Shown here piece by piece: positions 9,868 through 18,400 of a DNA stretch of 40,297 nucleotides. The DNA is from CAYNEI01 sp964396185 (GTDB lineage: Archaea; Thermoplasmatota; SW-10-69-26). The DNA lies in NCBI GenBank assembly GCA_964396185.1, contig CAYNEI010000020.1, positions 1 to 40,297 of the forward strand. Reading direction: 5' to 3'. A program made the translations under genes and the position numbers. The notes under the pieces are model-generated. The model worked only from the letters and a program-made list of their open reading frames with translations, was not told the origin of the DNA and ran no database searches. Numbering within the stretch: position 1 is the stretch's first letter; each line of letters opens with the position of its first letter.

Positions 9868-12800
9868 GTGTTCAGCGAGCCTATGGGCGTGCCGAGCCTG
9901 CGCCGAGCTAGCCGACCGCTTCTGGCAGCCATGCTGCTCCTCCTCGTGTTCCTTCCGAGCTCGAGCACGGCCCTCACGGTCGGTGTGAGCCAGCTAGAGC
10001 TCGTCACCCCGGTAAGCGGGGCTGCAGCGGTGTGGACCGGCGAGGAGATCCATGTGCTTGGTGGGGCGGGACCTGACGGGGATGTCGACTCGATCCAGCG
10101 GATCGATCCGGCTGAAGGGAGCGTGACCCTGCTTGAGGCGACCCTGCCCTATGGGCTCCAGGATGCTGGCGTCGTCTGGACGGGAGAGGTGGCATACCTC
10201 CTCGGGGGCCGAGTCGAGGGCCAAGCCAGCGACGCGATCATCCGCTGGGACCCCTCCACCGAGGAGGCCACCGAGCTCGTCACCACCCTCCCCAACCCGA
10301 TGTCCGGGGCCGCTGCCGCCTGGACCGGCGACACGGCGATGCTCTTCGGGGGCCGGCGCGCTGATGGGGTCGCGCTGGACACCATCGTGGCGTTCGATCC
10401 GGCCCTCGGCCTGACGACCACACGGGAGGAGACGCTCCCTGATCCCCTGGAAGGCGCGGCGGCCGTTTGGACCGGAGACCAGGCGCTGATCATCGGTGGG
10501 TGGAGCGACACAGGCTCCCCCATCGGCACTGTGCTGTCTTTCCAGCCAGGCCAAGGGGCTCCGAGCGCGCTCGCCCACGGGCTCGCCGAGCCCATCGCCG
10601 AGGTCGCAGCCGCCTGGGACGGCCAGCAGGCATGGGTCGTTGGCTCGGGATCCATGAACCCGCAGCTGGTCGAGCCCGGCCAACCGACCGACGTGGTCAG
10701 CTGGTCTCTGGACCGTCAAGTCCCCCACGCCTCGGCCGTATGGACGGGAACGGACACCTTCGTTCTCGGCGGACGCGGCGCCGATGGTTCGGCAACCGCC
10801 AGGATCTACGAGATGGATCCGGACAACCAGCCGCCCGTGGCGGACTTCGAGGAGAGCATCGATGGCCTCGAGATCGAGCTGGATGGCACCACGTCCGCCG
10901 ACGAGGATGGGTTCGTCCGGGTCTACGAGTGGAGCCTCGGAGATGGACGCCAGGCCACAGGACCTGGCGTCACCCACACGTACAGCGGGCCTGGAACGTA
11001 CACGGTCGAGCTGACCGCCGCCGACGACGATCATGGGACCAACACGGTGACCCGGACCGTCGAGGTCCAGGAGCCTTGGGCCCCTACTGCAGTGCTCTCC
11101 GTCACCATCGACGGGCTCACGGTGCAGGCCAGTGGCGCGGAGAGCAGCGACCCCGACGGGACCATCGCCGAGCACACCATCGCGTGGGGAGACGGCGCTA
11201 CAAGCCCGGGACCCACGGCGACACACACGTACGACGAGGCGGGCCAGTACACGATCATGCTCGAGGTGGAAGACGACGAGGGGAACCAGGACGTCGACCA
11301 CGCAACCGTCGAGCTGGGGTCCTCTGAGCCACCGCCGGAGCCGCTCGTCGTGGAGATCGACCTCTTGATCGACGGGCCCAAGGTGACCGCAACCTACCAG
11401 GTGAGCGGCGACGGTGATCATCCCCGCAACACGCGGTGGGTCTGGGGCGACGGGGCCCTGGACACGGGCCCACGGACCGCGACCCACACCTACGAGCGAA
11501 CGGGCCGCTACCATGTCCAGCTCGTCGACCTCGATCAAGACAGCGTGCTCGACGGCGCGTACGCCTCCGTGACGGTCCGCGAGCCAGAAGAGCCCCCGCC
11601 AGAGCCCACGATGGTCACACTCGACCCTGTGCTCGAGACCGACGGCCTCACCGTCACCGGGGACGTCCGAGCCGACCTCGCCGGCATCGCAGCACCGGTC
11701 AACACCACGTGGACCTGGGGCGACGACAGCGCTCCCAGCCACGGCCCACGCGCGAGCCATGACTACCGCGCCCCCGGCACGTACACCGTCACCGTGGTCG
11801 CCACGGAGGGCCAAGAGGTGTTGGACCGCGCCACGCGCCAGGTCGAGGTCCGCCTCGATGCCTACCAGGGGAGGCTCGAGGACGCCAGCGGGGCGGCGGT
11901 CGCTGGCGCGGGGATCCTCTTGCTCGGCGGCGACGGGCCGACGCTCTCTCCGCTCTCCTCGACCACGACGGATGAGGATGGGCGCTTCGATCTCGACGCG
12001 GCCCCAGGCGCAACGCACGTCGCCGTGCTCCAGGGCGATGGCGTTCGGGTCGATGCCCTGGATCCTACCGGGTCGACCCTCCAGATCGACCTGCCGGGAG
12101 CCGCGGGCTCAGCCATGGATCCCCAGGCCCTGGACATGCTCGTCTCCAGCGTGCGCGAGATCCGTGTCATCGACCTCCCTGAAGGCTCGGGGCCCTGGAC
12201 GGTGCCCGTCGATGGGTTCGCTGGTGTCGACCAGGTCCGCATCACCGCCGACCAGGCCCCCAACGGGAGCCAGCTCATCGTGGCCGACCTGGACCCGAGC
12301 GATGCCACCCTTCTCCCGCGCCCGCGGGGAGCCGCCCACGGCTGGTTCACCCTGGCCCTGGCCGGGCCACAGGGCGAGGACATCGAGGTCCACGAGGCGA
12401 CGATCTGGTTCCGTTTGCCCGATGGTGCGGTCGAGGCCGGCCCACCAGGCATCGGGGTCCTCGACCCAGCCACGACCACCTGGACCATGGTCGACGCCGA
12501 ACCGACCAACGAAGGCACCTACGTCGCCACGATCCAACAGCTCTCCCTGCTCACCCGCTCCACCTTACCACCCCCACTGGCCGGCCTGGTGCTTGCCGAA
12601 CTCATGGGTCCTTGGGGCTTGGTGCTCGGCCTGGCAGGGGTCGCGACCATCGCCGCGCCGTTGGGTTGGGAGGCCCACCGCCGGCGCCAAGCCAGCGCCC
12701 CGACCCGGCTCATGCCTGGGCCCGTGGTCCGCATCGAAGGCCTGACGGTCCAGCGCGGAGGGACCTCTGTTCTCCGCGGCATCGATCTCACGCTAGCGCG

Positions 12801-13689
12801 CGGAGAGGTCCTCGCGCTAGTGGGTGCCAGTGGTGCTGGGAAGTCCACGCTGCTCCAGGCCATCGCCGGCGAGGTCAGCTTCGACGGACGGCTGCGCGTC
12901 CAGGGCGGTCGGCCGGGCACGGGAGCCTCCATGTCCCAGGTCGGCTTCGTGGCCCAGGAACTCGAGCTCTACCCCGAGCTCACCGTGCGCGAGAACATCG
13001 CCTACCTCGGGCGCCTCCACGGGGTCAAGGGCGCCGTGCTCGATCAACGGATGGACGCGCTTCTGGTCGATGCTGGGCTCACCCGCTGCGGTGACCGCCG
13101 GGTCGCCAACCTCTCCGGTGGCGAGCAGCGCCGGGCCAGTGTCGCCGCAACCCTCGTCCAGCAACCCTCCGTTCTCCTCCTCGATGAGCCCACGAGCGGG
13201 CTTGACCCCGCAGCCCGCCGCAGGTTCTGGCGGCATCTGCGCACGCTCCAGCGCACCCAGAACGTCACGGTGCTCATCACGACCCACTTCCTCGAGGAAG
13301 GCGAGCTGGCCGACCGTGTCGCCCTGCTCGACCAGGGCCGGCTGATCGCCGCGGGCACGAGCGAGGAGCTCGTGGACCAGCTAGCCGGGAACCGCCACAT
13401 GGTGACCCTCGGCCTCGGTGAGCTTGATCCAGGTGCCCACAAGCGCCTCCAGGGCATGTTGGCGGGCCAGCACGTCCCTGGCGTGGTCGAGGACCTCGAC
13501 CTCGTCGGCACCTGGCTCCACGTCTCCACCGACGACCCGGAGGCTGCCGAGAGCATCCTCCAGGCGTGGCTTGCCAGGCTGGGCATCCCGGTGGAGAGCG
13601 TGCGCAGCCGGCCCATCCGGCTCGAGGACGTGCTCGCCGCCGAGCCAGCCACCTCGAACCCGTCGACCGCCAAGGAGGTGGAGCCATGA
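9868..13689 (+). CDS. kelch - PKD - regulatory domain - membrane - ABC ATPase fusion
   Basis: 1273 aa in one frame; GTG 9868, with ATG 9883 as an in-frame alternative. In order: signal/anchor (17-36); six kelch-type repeats, each [AV]-W-[TD]-G..GG, at about residues 50, 98, 146, 196, 244 and 288 (a six-bladed propeller); four PKD domains (about 318-402, 403-484, 491-573, 580-662) each with W-x-G-D; a carboxypeptidase-regulatory-like domain (663-745); a region resembling the PGF-pre-PGF domain (about 764-899); a membrane helix (904-930); a basic linker; and a complete ABC ATPase. The ATPase has Walker A GASGAGKST (about 986), Q-loop FVAQE, signature LSGGEQ (about 1083), Walker B LLLDEP (about 1104) and switch TTHF (about 1138). 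The stop overlaps the permease start. Extracellular binding modules are thus joined covalently to the motor of an exporter. The fusion is read directly; sensing or export of a surface polymer is inference. Confidence 0.85.
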   Translation: MFSEPMGVPSLRRASRPLLAAMLLLLVFLPSSSTALTVGVSQLELVTPVSGAAAVWTGEEIHVLGGAGPDGDVDSIQRIDPAEGSVTLLEATLPYGLQDAGVVWTGEVAYLLGGRVEGQASDAIIRWDPSTEEATELVTTLPNPMSGAAAAWTGDTAMLFGGRRADGVALDTIVAFDPALGLTTTREETLPDPLEGAAAVWTGDQALIIGGWSDTGSPIGTVLSFQPGQGAPSALAHGLAEPIAEVAAAWDGQQAWVVGSGSMNPQLVEPGQPTDVVSWSLDRQVPHASAVWTGTDTFVLGGRGADGSATARIYEMDPDNQPPVADFEESIDGLEIELDGTTSADEDGFVRVYEWSLGDGRQATGPGVTHTYSGPGTYTVELTAADDDHGTNTVTRTVEVQEPWAPTAVLSVTIDGLTVQASGAESSDPDGTIAEHTIAWGDGATSPGPTATHTYDEAGQYTIMLEVEDDEGNQDVDHATVELGSSEPPPEPLVVEIDLLIDGPKVTATYQVSGDGDHPRNTRWVWGDGALDTGPRTATHTYERTGRYHVQLVDLDQDSVLDGAYASVTVREPEEPPPEPTMVTLDPVLETDGLTVTGDVRADLAGIAAPVNTTWTWGDDSAPSHGPRASHDYRAPGTYTVTVVATEGQEVLDRATRQVEVRLDAYQGRLEDASGAAVAGAGILLLGGDGPTLSPLSSTTTDEDGRFDLDAAPGATHVAVLQGDGVRVDALDPTGSTLQIDLPGAAGSAMDPQALDMLVSSVREIRVIDLPEGSGPWTVPVDGFAGVDQVRITADQAPNGSQLIVADLDPSDATLLPRPRGAAHGWFTLALAGPQGEDIEVHEATIWFRLPDGAVEAGPPGIGVLDPATTTWTMVDAEPTNEGTYVATIQQLSLLTRSTLPPPLAGLVLAELMGPWGLVLGLAGVATIAAPLGWEAHRRRQASAPTRLMPGPVVRIEGLTVQRGGTSVLRGIDLTLARGEVLALVGASGAGKSTLLQAIAGEVSFDGRLRVQGGRPGTGASMSQVGFVAQELELYPELTVRENIAYLGRLHGVKGAVLDQRMDALLVDAGLTRCGDRRVANLSGGEQRRASVAATLVQQPSVLLLDEPTSGLDPAARRRFWRHLRTLQRTQNVTVLITTHFLEEGELADRVALLDQGRLIAAGTSEELVDQLAGNRHMVTLGLGELDPGAHKRLQGMLAGQHVPGVVEDLDLVGTWLHVSTDDPEAAESILQAWLARLGIPVESVRSRPIRLEDVLAAEPATSNPSTAKEVEP

Positions 13690-14408
13690 GCCTGCTCGCG
13701 CACCTGCGCAAGGAGCTCCGGCTGCTCTCCCGGGACCGCCATGCCCTGATCATCGGCCTGTTGCTGCCGGCGATCATCCTGGTGCTCTTCGACCAACTCA
13801 ACCTGGGCGCATGGGTGCAGGTCGAGGGGCGCAACCCGGAAGCCTTCATCCTCGTCATCGCAACGGTCTTCCCTGCCCTGCTCCTGGCGAGCACCAGCCT
13901 GCTGCGTGAGCGCCACCAGGGCACCCTGGCCCGCGTGCTGCGCTCCCCCACGGATCCCAGCACCCTCGTCCTGGCAAAGAGCCTGGCAGCCTTGCTGCTG
14001 ATCGGCCTCCAGGTCGCCGTGCTCATCGGCGCCGGTCGCGTCACCTTGAGCCCATCGGCTACCCACGCGCCGGGTGGCCTTGCGCTCATCCTTCTCGTGG
14101 CGGGCGCGAGCTCGTACGCGCTCGGCGCGTGGATCAGCTCGATGGCTCGAACCGAAGCCCAGGCCCTCCAGCTCACCTCCATGGTCTTCCTCGTCATGCT
14201 CACGATGGCTGGCTTCCTCAAGCCGTTGGCCACCATCGGCCAGCTCGGTGAGCTCGCCGGCTACGCGCCCATGGCGCTGGCCTACGACGGCGCCCGGCTC
14301 CTGTTCGCTGGCGAGCCCAGCCCCAGCCACGTGCTCATCCTGGCTGCCAGCTACCTGGCCTTCACGACCCTAGCCCAGCTGACCCTGCGCGTGCGTCGCA
14401 CGAACTAG
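13686..14408 (+). CDS. ABC-2 type transporter permease
   Basis: 240 aa, ATG 13686, overlapping the ABC ATPase stop by ATGA. The layout is that of ABC-2 permeases: a cytoplasmic start (HLRKELRLLSRDR, an amphipathic helix), a first membrane segment LIIGLLLPAIILVLF (about residues 20-36), a short outer loop, and then five further hydrophobic segments, including the ALLLASTSLLRERHQGTL region typical of the family, SSYALGAWISS and a C-terminal helix ending in basic residues (RVRRTN). It supplies the channel for the fused ATPase. Substrates of such pairs range from lipids and polysaccharides to drugs, and no substrate can be assigned here. Confidence 0.88.
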   Translation: MSLLAHLRKELRLLSRDRHALIIGLLLPAIILVLFDQLNLGAWVQVEGRNPEAFILVIATVFPALLLASTSLLRERHQGTLARVLRSPTDPSTLVLAKSLAALLLIGLQVAVLIGAGRVTLSPSATHAPGGLALILLVAGASSYALGAWISSMARTEAQALQLTSMVFLVMLTMAGFLKPLATIGQLGELAGYAPMALAYDGARLLFAGEPSPSHVLILAASYLAFTTLAQLTLRVRRTN

Positions 14409-14424
14409 CCCGTCGGCGCCCGTC

Positions 14425-15033
14425 TCAGAGCACGCTCGGCACCGAATCGTACAAGATCCACGCCCCGAACCCAGCCAACGCCACGGCACTGGCGTAGCTG
14501 ATCCAGGAGACGATGGCTGGCAGCTTGCCGTGGGCCCACTTCGTGATGGCCACGAAGGCGAAGCTCCACGCCACGAGAGCCGCGAAGAACCCCACGAAGA
14601 GCAGCCACCCGTGGCTGTCGAAGAGCCCGACCCCGACACCGAACCACCAGGCGAAGTTGAACGGGCTCGTGATCGCCATAAGGTAGCCGGCCCCGAAGCC
14701 CCCAGCTTGGCCAACCTCCTGCTCGTCCACATCGAGGTCCTGGTTGGCCCCCCGCCAGGCCAGCCAGGCGAAGACGAGCATGAGCACGCCTCCGAGGACG
14801 TTGATGCCACCTAGGAGGCGATCGTGGGCGGCCAACAGCGGGAGCACGCCCAGGCCCATGAGCAGCGCCTGGGTCGCATCCCCGGTCGTAGCACCCAGGG
14901 GCACGCTCACCCCGGGCCAGAAGCCCTCGCGCACCGTGCGGTCGGCCGCGAAGGCCAGGATGGGGCCAGGGGGCACGGCCAGCGAGAGGCCCAGGCCGAA
15001 GCCCAAGGCCAGGATGCCCGCTTGCTCGATCAC
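14425..15033 (-). CDS. LysE/RhtB-family amino-acid exporter
   Basis: 202 aa, GTG start at 15033 exactly 25-26 nt after the promoter box CTTTTCAA (15055-15062), so leaderless. Six hydrophobic segments. The N-terminal segment has the family's AVPPGPILAF (about residues 19-28), followed by REGFWPGVSVPLGATTGDA, and the SPFNFAWWFGVG segment (about 123-134), all typical of LysE. An acidic loop DLDVDEQEVGQ separates segments 3 and 4. Likely exports amino acids or their derivatives across the cytoplasmic membrane; the actual substrate is unknown. It is convergent with the ABC permease (16 nt apart). Confidence 0.85.
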   Translation of the reverse strand: MIEQAGILALGFGLGLSLAVPPGPILAFAADRTVREGFWPGVSVPLGATTGDATQALLMGLGVLPLLAAHDRLLGGINVLGGVLMLVFAWLAWRGANQDLDVDEQEVGQAGGFGAGYLMAITSPFNFAWWFGVGVGLFDSHGWLLFVGFFAALVAWSFAFVAITKWAHGKLPAIVSWISYASAVALAGFGAWILYDSVPSVL

Positions 15034-15054
15034 GCGCGTGCCAGCAACGAACGA

Positions 15055-15062
15055 TTGAAAAG
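15055..15062 (-). promoter_or_regulatory. promoter box CTTTTCAA of the LysE gene
   Basis: The minus-strand octamer CTTTTCAA is centred 25.5 nt before the GTG start, the spacing expected of a TATA-like box in front of a leaderless transcript. It is nearly identical to the boxes at 18401 and 19358. Confidence 0.7.
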
Positions 15063-15082
15063 CGTTGCCCGCAGCGGCGCGC

Positions 15083-15910
15083 TCAGGCCGACACGTGCTC
15101 GACGAGCTCGGACAGCGCCACCTCGAGCCCCATCCCGGCTCGCTCGATGGCCTCGCGATCCTCGCTCCAGCTGACCAACCTCAACCCGAGCATCCGCTCA
15201 CCCGCTTGGATCTCAGCCTCGCCCGGGAAGGCCTGGAACGTGAGCGCCCCTTCGAGCTCCGCCCAGGTGATGGTGGTCTCCCAGTCTGTCCGGGCGATGA
15301 CCTTGCCGGTGAGGGTGCCCAGCGACTCGCTCTCGATGCTCACCGGGTCACCCGGAGCTCCGAGCCCATCCTTGCTCTCGCCAAGCCATGCCGCCGAACC
15401 GGCGCGCGTTCGCGTGGCTGTGAGAACGTCGTCGAGGCGGTAGACGGCAGGCTGGAACTGATCGATCGTGCGCTTGGATCGGCCAGGGTAGCGCTCGAGC
15501 TGGAGCTTGAGGGTCGCCAGCGCGTTCGTCCAACCGCTGCTCGCCCCCTCGTATTCGCCGTCCCAGCTCCCATCGTCCAAGAACCCGGAGTGGACCAGCC
15601 GGACCCGGGTCCCTTCGCCGCTGGGCTCCAGGGTGACCTCGATGACCGTCGGGGTCCCTTCCCCCCACACCGTTTCCAACACGAGCCGGCGCCCCCGTTC
15701 GTGCTCGAGCACGCGCAGGGTGTGCTCGAACCCGTAGGAGGGCCAGCCCCAGACGAGCTCTCCCTGCTCAAGCGAGCCCCGGCTCTCGTCCACGAACCAG
15801 CGCTCCAACCCCTCCGGTGTGGTCCACGCCTCGAAGATCTCCTCAGGTGTGGCCTGGATGGTGGTCTCGTCCTCGATCCGCTTGCCTGGCTTGTGCACGT
15901 CATCGCTCAT
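15083..15910 (-). CDS. AHSA1-type SRPBCC domain protein, two domains
   Basis: 275 aa. Three in-frame ATGs lie at 15919, 15916 and 15910; 15910 is chosen because the Shine-Dalgarno GAGGAGG (15920-15926) is then 9 nt away. The N-terminal half is an AHSA1/ARPC-like SRPBCC domain (IQATPEEIFEAWTTPEGLERWF, then RRLVLETVW and VIEVTLEPSGEGTRV), a helix-grip fold with a hydrophobic ligand cavity. From about residue 145 a second, more divergent domain of like pattern follows. The gene overlaps the upstream winged-helix regulator by about 10 bp. Pairing of an ArsR-type regulator with an AHSA1 protein is common; ligand and role are unknown. Confidence 0.8.
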   Translation of the reverse strand: MSDDVHKPGKRIEDETTIQATPEEIFEAWTTPEGLERWFVDESRGSLEQGELVWGWPSYGFEHTLRVLEHERGRRLVLETVWGEGTPTVIEVTLEPSGEGTRVRLVHSGFLDDGSWDGEYEGASSGWTNALATLKLQLERYPGRSKRTIDQFQPAVYRLDDVLTATRTRAGSAAWLGESKDGLGAPGDPVSIESESLGTLTGKVIARTDWETTITWAELEGALTFQAFPGEAEIQAGERMLGLRLVSWSEDREAIERAGMGLEVALSELVEHVSA

Positions 15911-16520
15911 CTTCATCATCCTCCTCTCGGGGTCGGGGGTGGCTTGTGACCGTGACCCGGTAGGGCCGGGCCCCGTCGGCTTGCGGGGTATCGAAGCGCT
16001 CGACCAGGTCGACCACGGCCTCGTGTAGCGCTTCGGTGAACGCCTTGCGCTCGGCGGGCCCAGCGAAGTGCACCGTGGCGTCGATGGAGAGCGTGGCCAC
16101 GCGCTGATCGTTGGCGCTCGCCTCGCGCATGACGTGGGCCAGCTCGGACTGGGTTCGCCCGGCCAGGGCCAGCACGGTGCTCGCGGACAAGGCGTCTTTC
16201 GCCTCATCCAGCCGCGCCGAAGCCTCGCCCGCGACGTCGGGAGCGAGCACGTAGGCTTGAGCGGTGGCTCGGTAGAGCTTCTCGTCGACGCCGCGGGCGG
16301 GCCGGGTGCCGGCGGGTTCGAGCAGGCCAGCGTCCACGAGCTGGTGGACGTGGTAGTTGACCTTCTGCCGGGGCTCGTCCAACCGATCGCCGAGCTCGCT
16401 GGCTGAGGTGGGCTCGGCGGCCAGCCCCACGATGCGGGCACGTAGCGGGTGGAGCAGCTCCTTGGCCGCCCGCGGGTCGGTGATCGCCTCGACCAGCGGG
16501 GCAGCGGCGTGGGTCGCCAT
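15900..16520 (-). CDS. winged-helix (ArsR-type) transcriptional regulator
   Basis: 206 aa, ATG 16520 with an AT box (TTTTTCATAAG, 16539-16549) 24 nt upstream. Residues 15-75 form a winged helix: DPRAAKELLHPLRARIVGLA, ASELGDRLDEPRQKVNYHVHQL (recognition helix) and AGLLEPAG. The remainder is a helical/beta domain of unclear family with a C-terminal acidic tail (DEDER). Divergent from proS across a 370-bp spacer and co-transcribed with the SRPBCC gene. It probably responds to a small ligand and controls its own operon, which is inferred from the context. Confidence 0.8.
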   Translation of the reverse strand: MATHAAAPLVEAITDPRAAKELLHPLRARIVGLAAEPTSASELGDRLDEPRQKVNYHVHQLVDAGLLEPAGTRPARGVDEKLYRATAQAYVLAPDVAGEASARLDEAKDALSASTVLALAGRTQSELAHVMREASANDQRVATLSIDATVHFAGPAERKAFTEALHEAVVDLVERFDTPQADGARPYRVTVTSHPRPREEDDEDER

Positions 16521-16641
16521 GGGCTGGGATGATCACCCCTTATGAAAAACTTTGTTGTCACTATCGTGGGGTCCGGGTTCCCCCGCCGGCTCAGCTGGAA
16601 CGGGAACCGCTCAGAGCGTTGGGCCGATCATCGTCGCCTCT

Positions 16642-16697
16642 CTTTTGGATTCACTCATCATCGCGGCAGGCCGGCCGATACCCGGTGAGTCCAAAAG
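16642..16697. repeat. 13-bp inverted repeat
   Basis: Arms CTTTTGGATTCAC (16642-16654) and GTGAGTCCAAAAG (16685-16697) pair with one G-U; the loop is 30 nt. It sits midway between the two divergent genes. Operator or transcript-end hairpin are both possible. Confidence 0.55.
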
Positions 16698-16715
16698 ACT
16701 TGGCGCCAGACCGCC

Positions 16716-16824
16716 CACCACAACGACACAACGACACAACGGTCACCACGGACGACCAGGAGGACCATGGATCGTTCCTAGCTGCTTCCCTGGTGGTCGT
16801 TGTGTCCGTTGTGCCGTTGTGGTG
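16716..16824. repeat. long hairpin built from ACACAACG repeats, upstream of proS
   Basis: Arms 16716-16748 and 16791-16824 pair over about 31 bp with one mismatch (16726/16814) and one bulge (16806); the loop is 42 nt. The left arm is itself a short tandem array: CACAACG-type units recur three times with 8-nt period (ending at 16725, 16733 and 16741). The hairpin ends 22 nt before the proS promoter box. Confidence 0.65.
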
Positions 16825-16889
16825 AATAGGGGGGTTGCGAGCGAACCTTTCTTACGTCCCCCCACCATCCGGCGGCCAACGGGGTCCCC

Positions 16890-18371
16890 ATGGGCGACAA
16901 GACCGAGAACTTCTCCGAGTGGTACAACGACATCATCGAGGATGCCGGCCTCATCGACAAGCGCTACCCCGTCAAGGGGATGGACGTCTGGATGCCGTAT
17001 GGCCTCAAGCTGATGCGCGCCATCGATCAGTACACGCGCGACGAGATGGCGCGCACGGACCATGAGGAGGTGGAGTTCCCGTTGCTCGTGCCCGAGAGCC
17101 TCTTCGCCAAGGAGTCCGACCACATCAAGGGCTTCGAGGACGAGGTCTACTGGGTGCGCCATGGCGGGCTCGATGAGCTCGAAGTGCCGCTCGTGGTCCG
17201 CCCGACGAGCGAGACGGCCATGTACCCCATGTTCTCGCTCTGGATCCGCGCCCACACGGACCTGCCGTTCAAGATCTTCCAGATCGTCAACGTCTTCCGC
17301 TACGACACCAAGCAGACCCGCTCGTTCATGCGGGTGCGCGAGATCCACTTCTTCGAGGCCCACACCGCGCACGTGGACTACGAGGACGCCGAGCGGCAGA
17401 TCTGCCAGGACCTGGAGATCTGGGAGAACCTCACGGACAAGCTTTGCTTGCCCTCGGTGCTCGCCCAGCGACCCGAGTGGGATAAGTTCCCCGGCGCCCA
17501 CTACACCATCGCGGCCGATGTGCTCATGCCGGAGCTCAAGACGCTGCAGTGCGCCACCTTCCATCACTACAAGACGAACTTCGCCGAGCCCTACGAGATC
17601 ACCTACGAGACCGCAGAAGGCGAGTTCGAGCACGTCCACCAGACCACCTACGGCATGAGCGAGCGCCTCATCGGCGCCATCGTTGGCCTCCACGGCGACG
17701 AGCAGGGCCTGCGGTTGCCCCCGGCCATCGCGCCGATCCAGGTGGCCATCGTCCCCATCATCTTCGAGGAGAGCGAGGATGCTGTCCGGCAAGCCTGCCA
17801 CGACGTCGCCGAAACCCTGGCTTCAGCCGGCATCCGGGCCCATGTGGACGAGAGCGACGAGACGGCTGGCTTCAAGTACAACAAGTGGGAGCAAAAGGGC
17901 GTCCCTGTGCGTCTTGAGATCGGGCCTCGGGATCTGGAGAACGACAACGTCGTGCTCGTCCCCCGCGACGGCCGCGCGGACGATGTCGAGGTGACCAGCA
18001 CCCACGCGGTCAAGATCCTCAAGGGCGCCAAGGCCGTGGTTCCCCACGTGGCGGTGGTCGACGCCGTCCAGGAGCAGCTCGACGCCTTCGCTGGCCGCCT
18101 ACGCGAGGCGGCAGAGGAGCTCCTCGAGGAGAACACGGTCACGGTGAAGACCATCGAGGACGCCGCCCACCACGACGGCGTGCTCAGGAGCTGGTGGTGC
18201 GGGCAAGAGAGCTGTGCTGAGGAGATCGAGACGAACGCCGATCGCTCCGTGCTCGGCTTCCCACGCAAGGCCCAGGACGGCAAGATCGTCCCAGCAGACC
18301 AGGAGCCCGGCGCCTGCATCGCCTGCCAGGCCCGAACCGACCAGATCATCCTGCTAGCAAGGACGTACTAG
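16890..18371 (+). CDS. proS: prolyl-tRNA synthetase, archaeal/eukaryotic type
   Basis: 493 aa, ATG 16890. Class II aminoacyl-tRNA synthetase that charges tRNA-Pro. Visible hallmarks: motif 1 region GLKLMRAIDQYTRDEM (about residues 38-53), motif 2 FRYDTKQTRSFMRVREIHFFEAHTAH (about 137-162), motif 3 GLHGDEQGLRLPP (about 266-278), the anticodon-binding domain from about 285, and the C-terminal zinc-type domain with CGQESC (about 436) and CIAC (about 480). The protein ends in Tyr, as is typical of the archaeal/eukaryotic type. Length agrees with the family. It stands alone, with an unusual hairpin in its upstream region. Confidence 0.97.
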   Translation: MGDKTENFSEWYNDIIEDAGLIDKRYPVKGMDVWMPYGLKLMRAIDQYTRDEMARTDHEEVEFPLLVPESLFAKESDHIKGFEDEVYWVRHGGLDELEVPLVVRPTSETAMYPMFSLWIRAHTDLPFKIFQIVNVFRYDTKQTRSFMRVREIHFFEAHTAHVDYEDAERQICQDLEIWENLTDKLCLPSVLAQRPEWDKFPGAHYTIAADVLMPELKTLQCATFHHYKTNFAEPYEITYETAEGEFEHVHQTTYGMSERLIGAIVGLHGDEQGLRLPPAIAPIQVAIVPIIFEESEDAVRQACHDVAETLASAGIRAHVDESDETAGFKYNKWEQKGVPVRLEIGPRDLENDNVVLVPRDGRADDVEVTSTHAVKILKGAKAVVPHVAVVDAVQEQLDAFAGRLREAAEELLEENTVTVKTIEDAAHHDGVLRSWWCGQESCAEEIETNADRSVLGFPRKAQDGKIVPADQEPGACIACQARTDQIILLARTY

Positions 18372-18400
18372 GCGCTCCGGTCCCCTGGAACACAACAACG

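Larger units (their letters stand above)
16521..16889. other. 369-bp divergent spacer between regulator and proS
   Basis: No protein or tRNA gene is supported here. It holds the regulator promoter (16539-16549, minus), a 13-bp inverted repeat (16642-16697), a long near-perfect hairpin (16716-16824) and an AT box CCTTTCTTACG (16846-16856) for proS, which leaves a short leader of about 10 nt before ATG 16890. Confidence 0.6.

Noticed and set aside
9994..12018. 674-codon open frame on the minus strand inside the kelch-PKD gene
   Set aside because: It is the antisense shadow of a high-GC gene with clear domains on the plus strand; the minus translation has no motif, start signal or promoter.
12712..13689. 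Internal ATG 12712 as start of a separate ABC ATPase gene
   Set aside because: The frame is open and the ectodomain ends in a proper membrane helix and linker directly before the ATPase; no promoter-like box lies there. Kept as an alternative to test.
15083..16561. Single 492-codon gene on the minus strand
   Set aside because: The first 210 codons are the wrong frame over the winged-helix regulator; the real SRPBCC gene begins near 15910 after a Shine-Dalgarno.
16570..16625. tRNA-like segment (GGCTCAGCTGG) in the proS spacer
   Set aside because: No D-stem, anticodon arm and acceptor could be closed together, so no tRNA.
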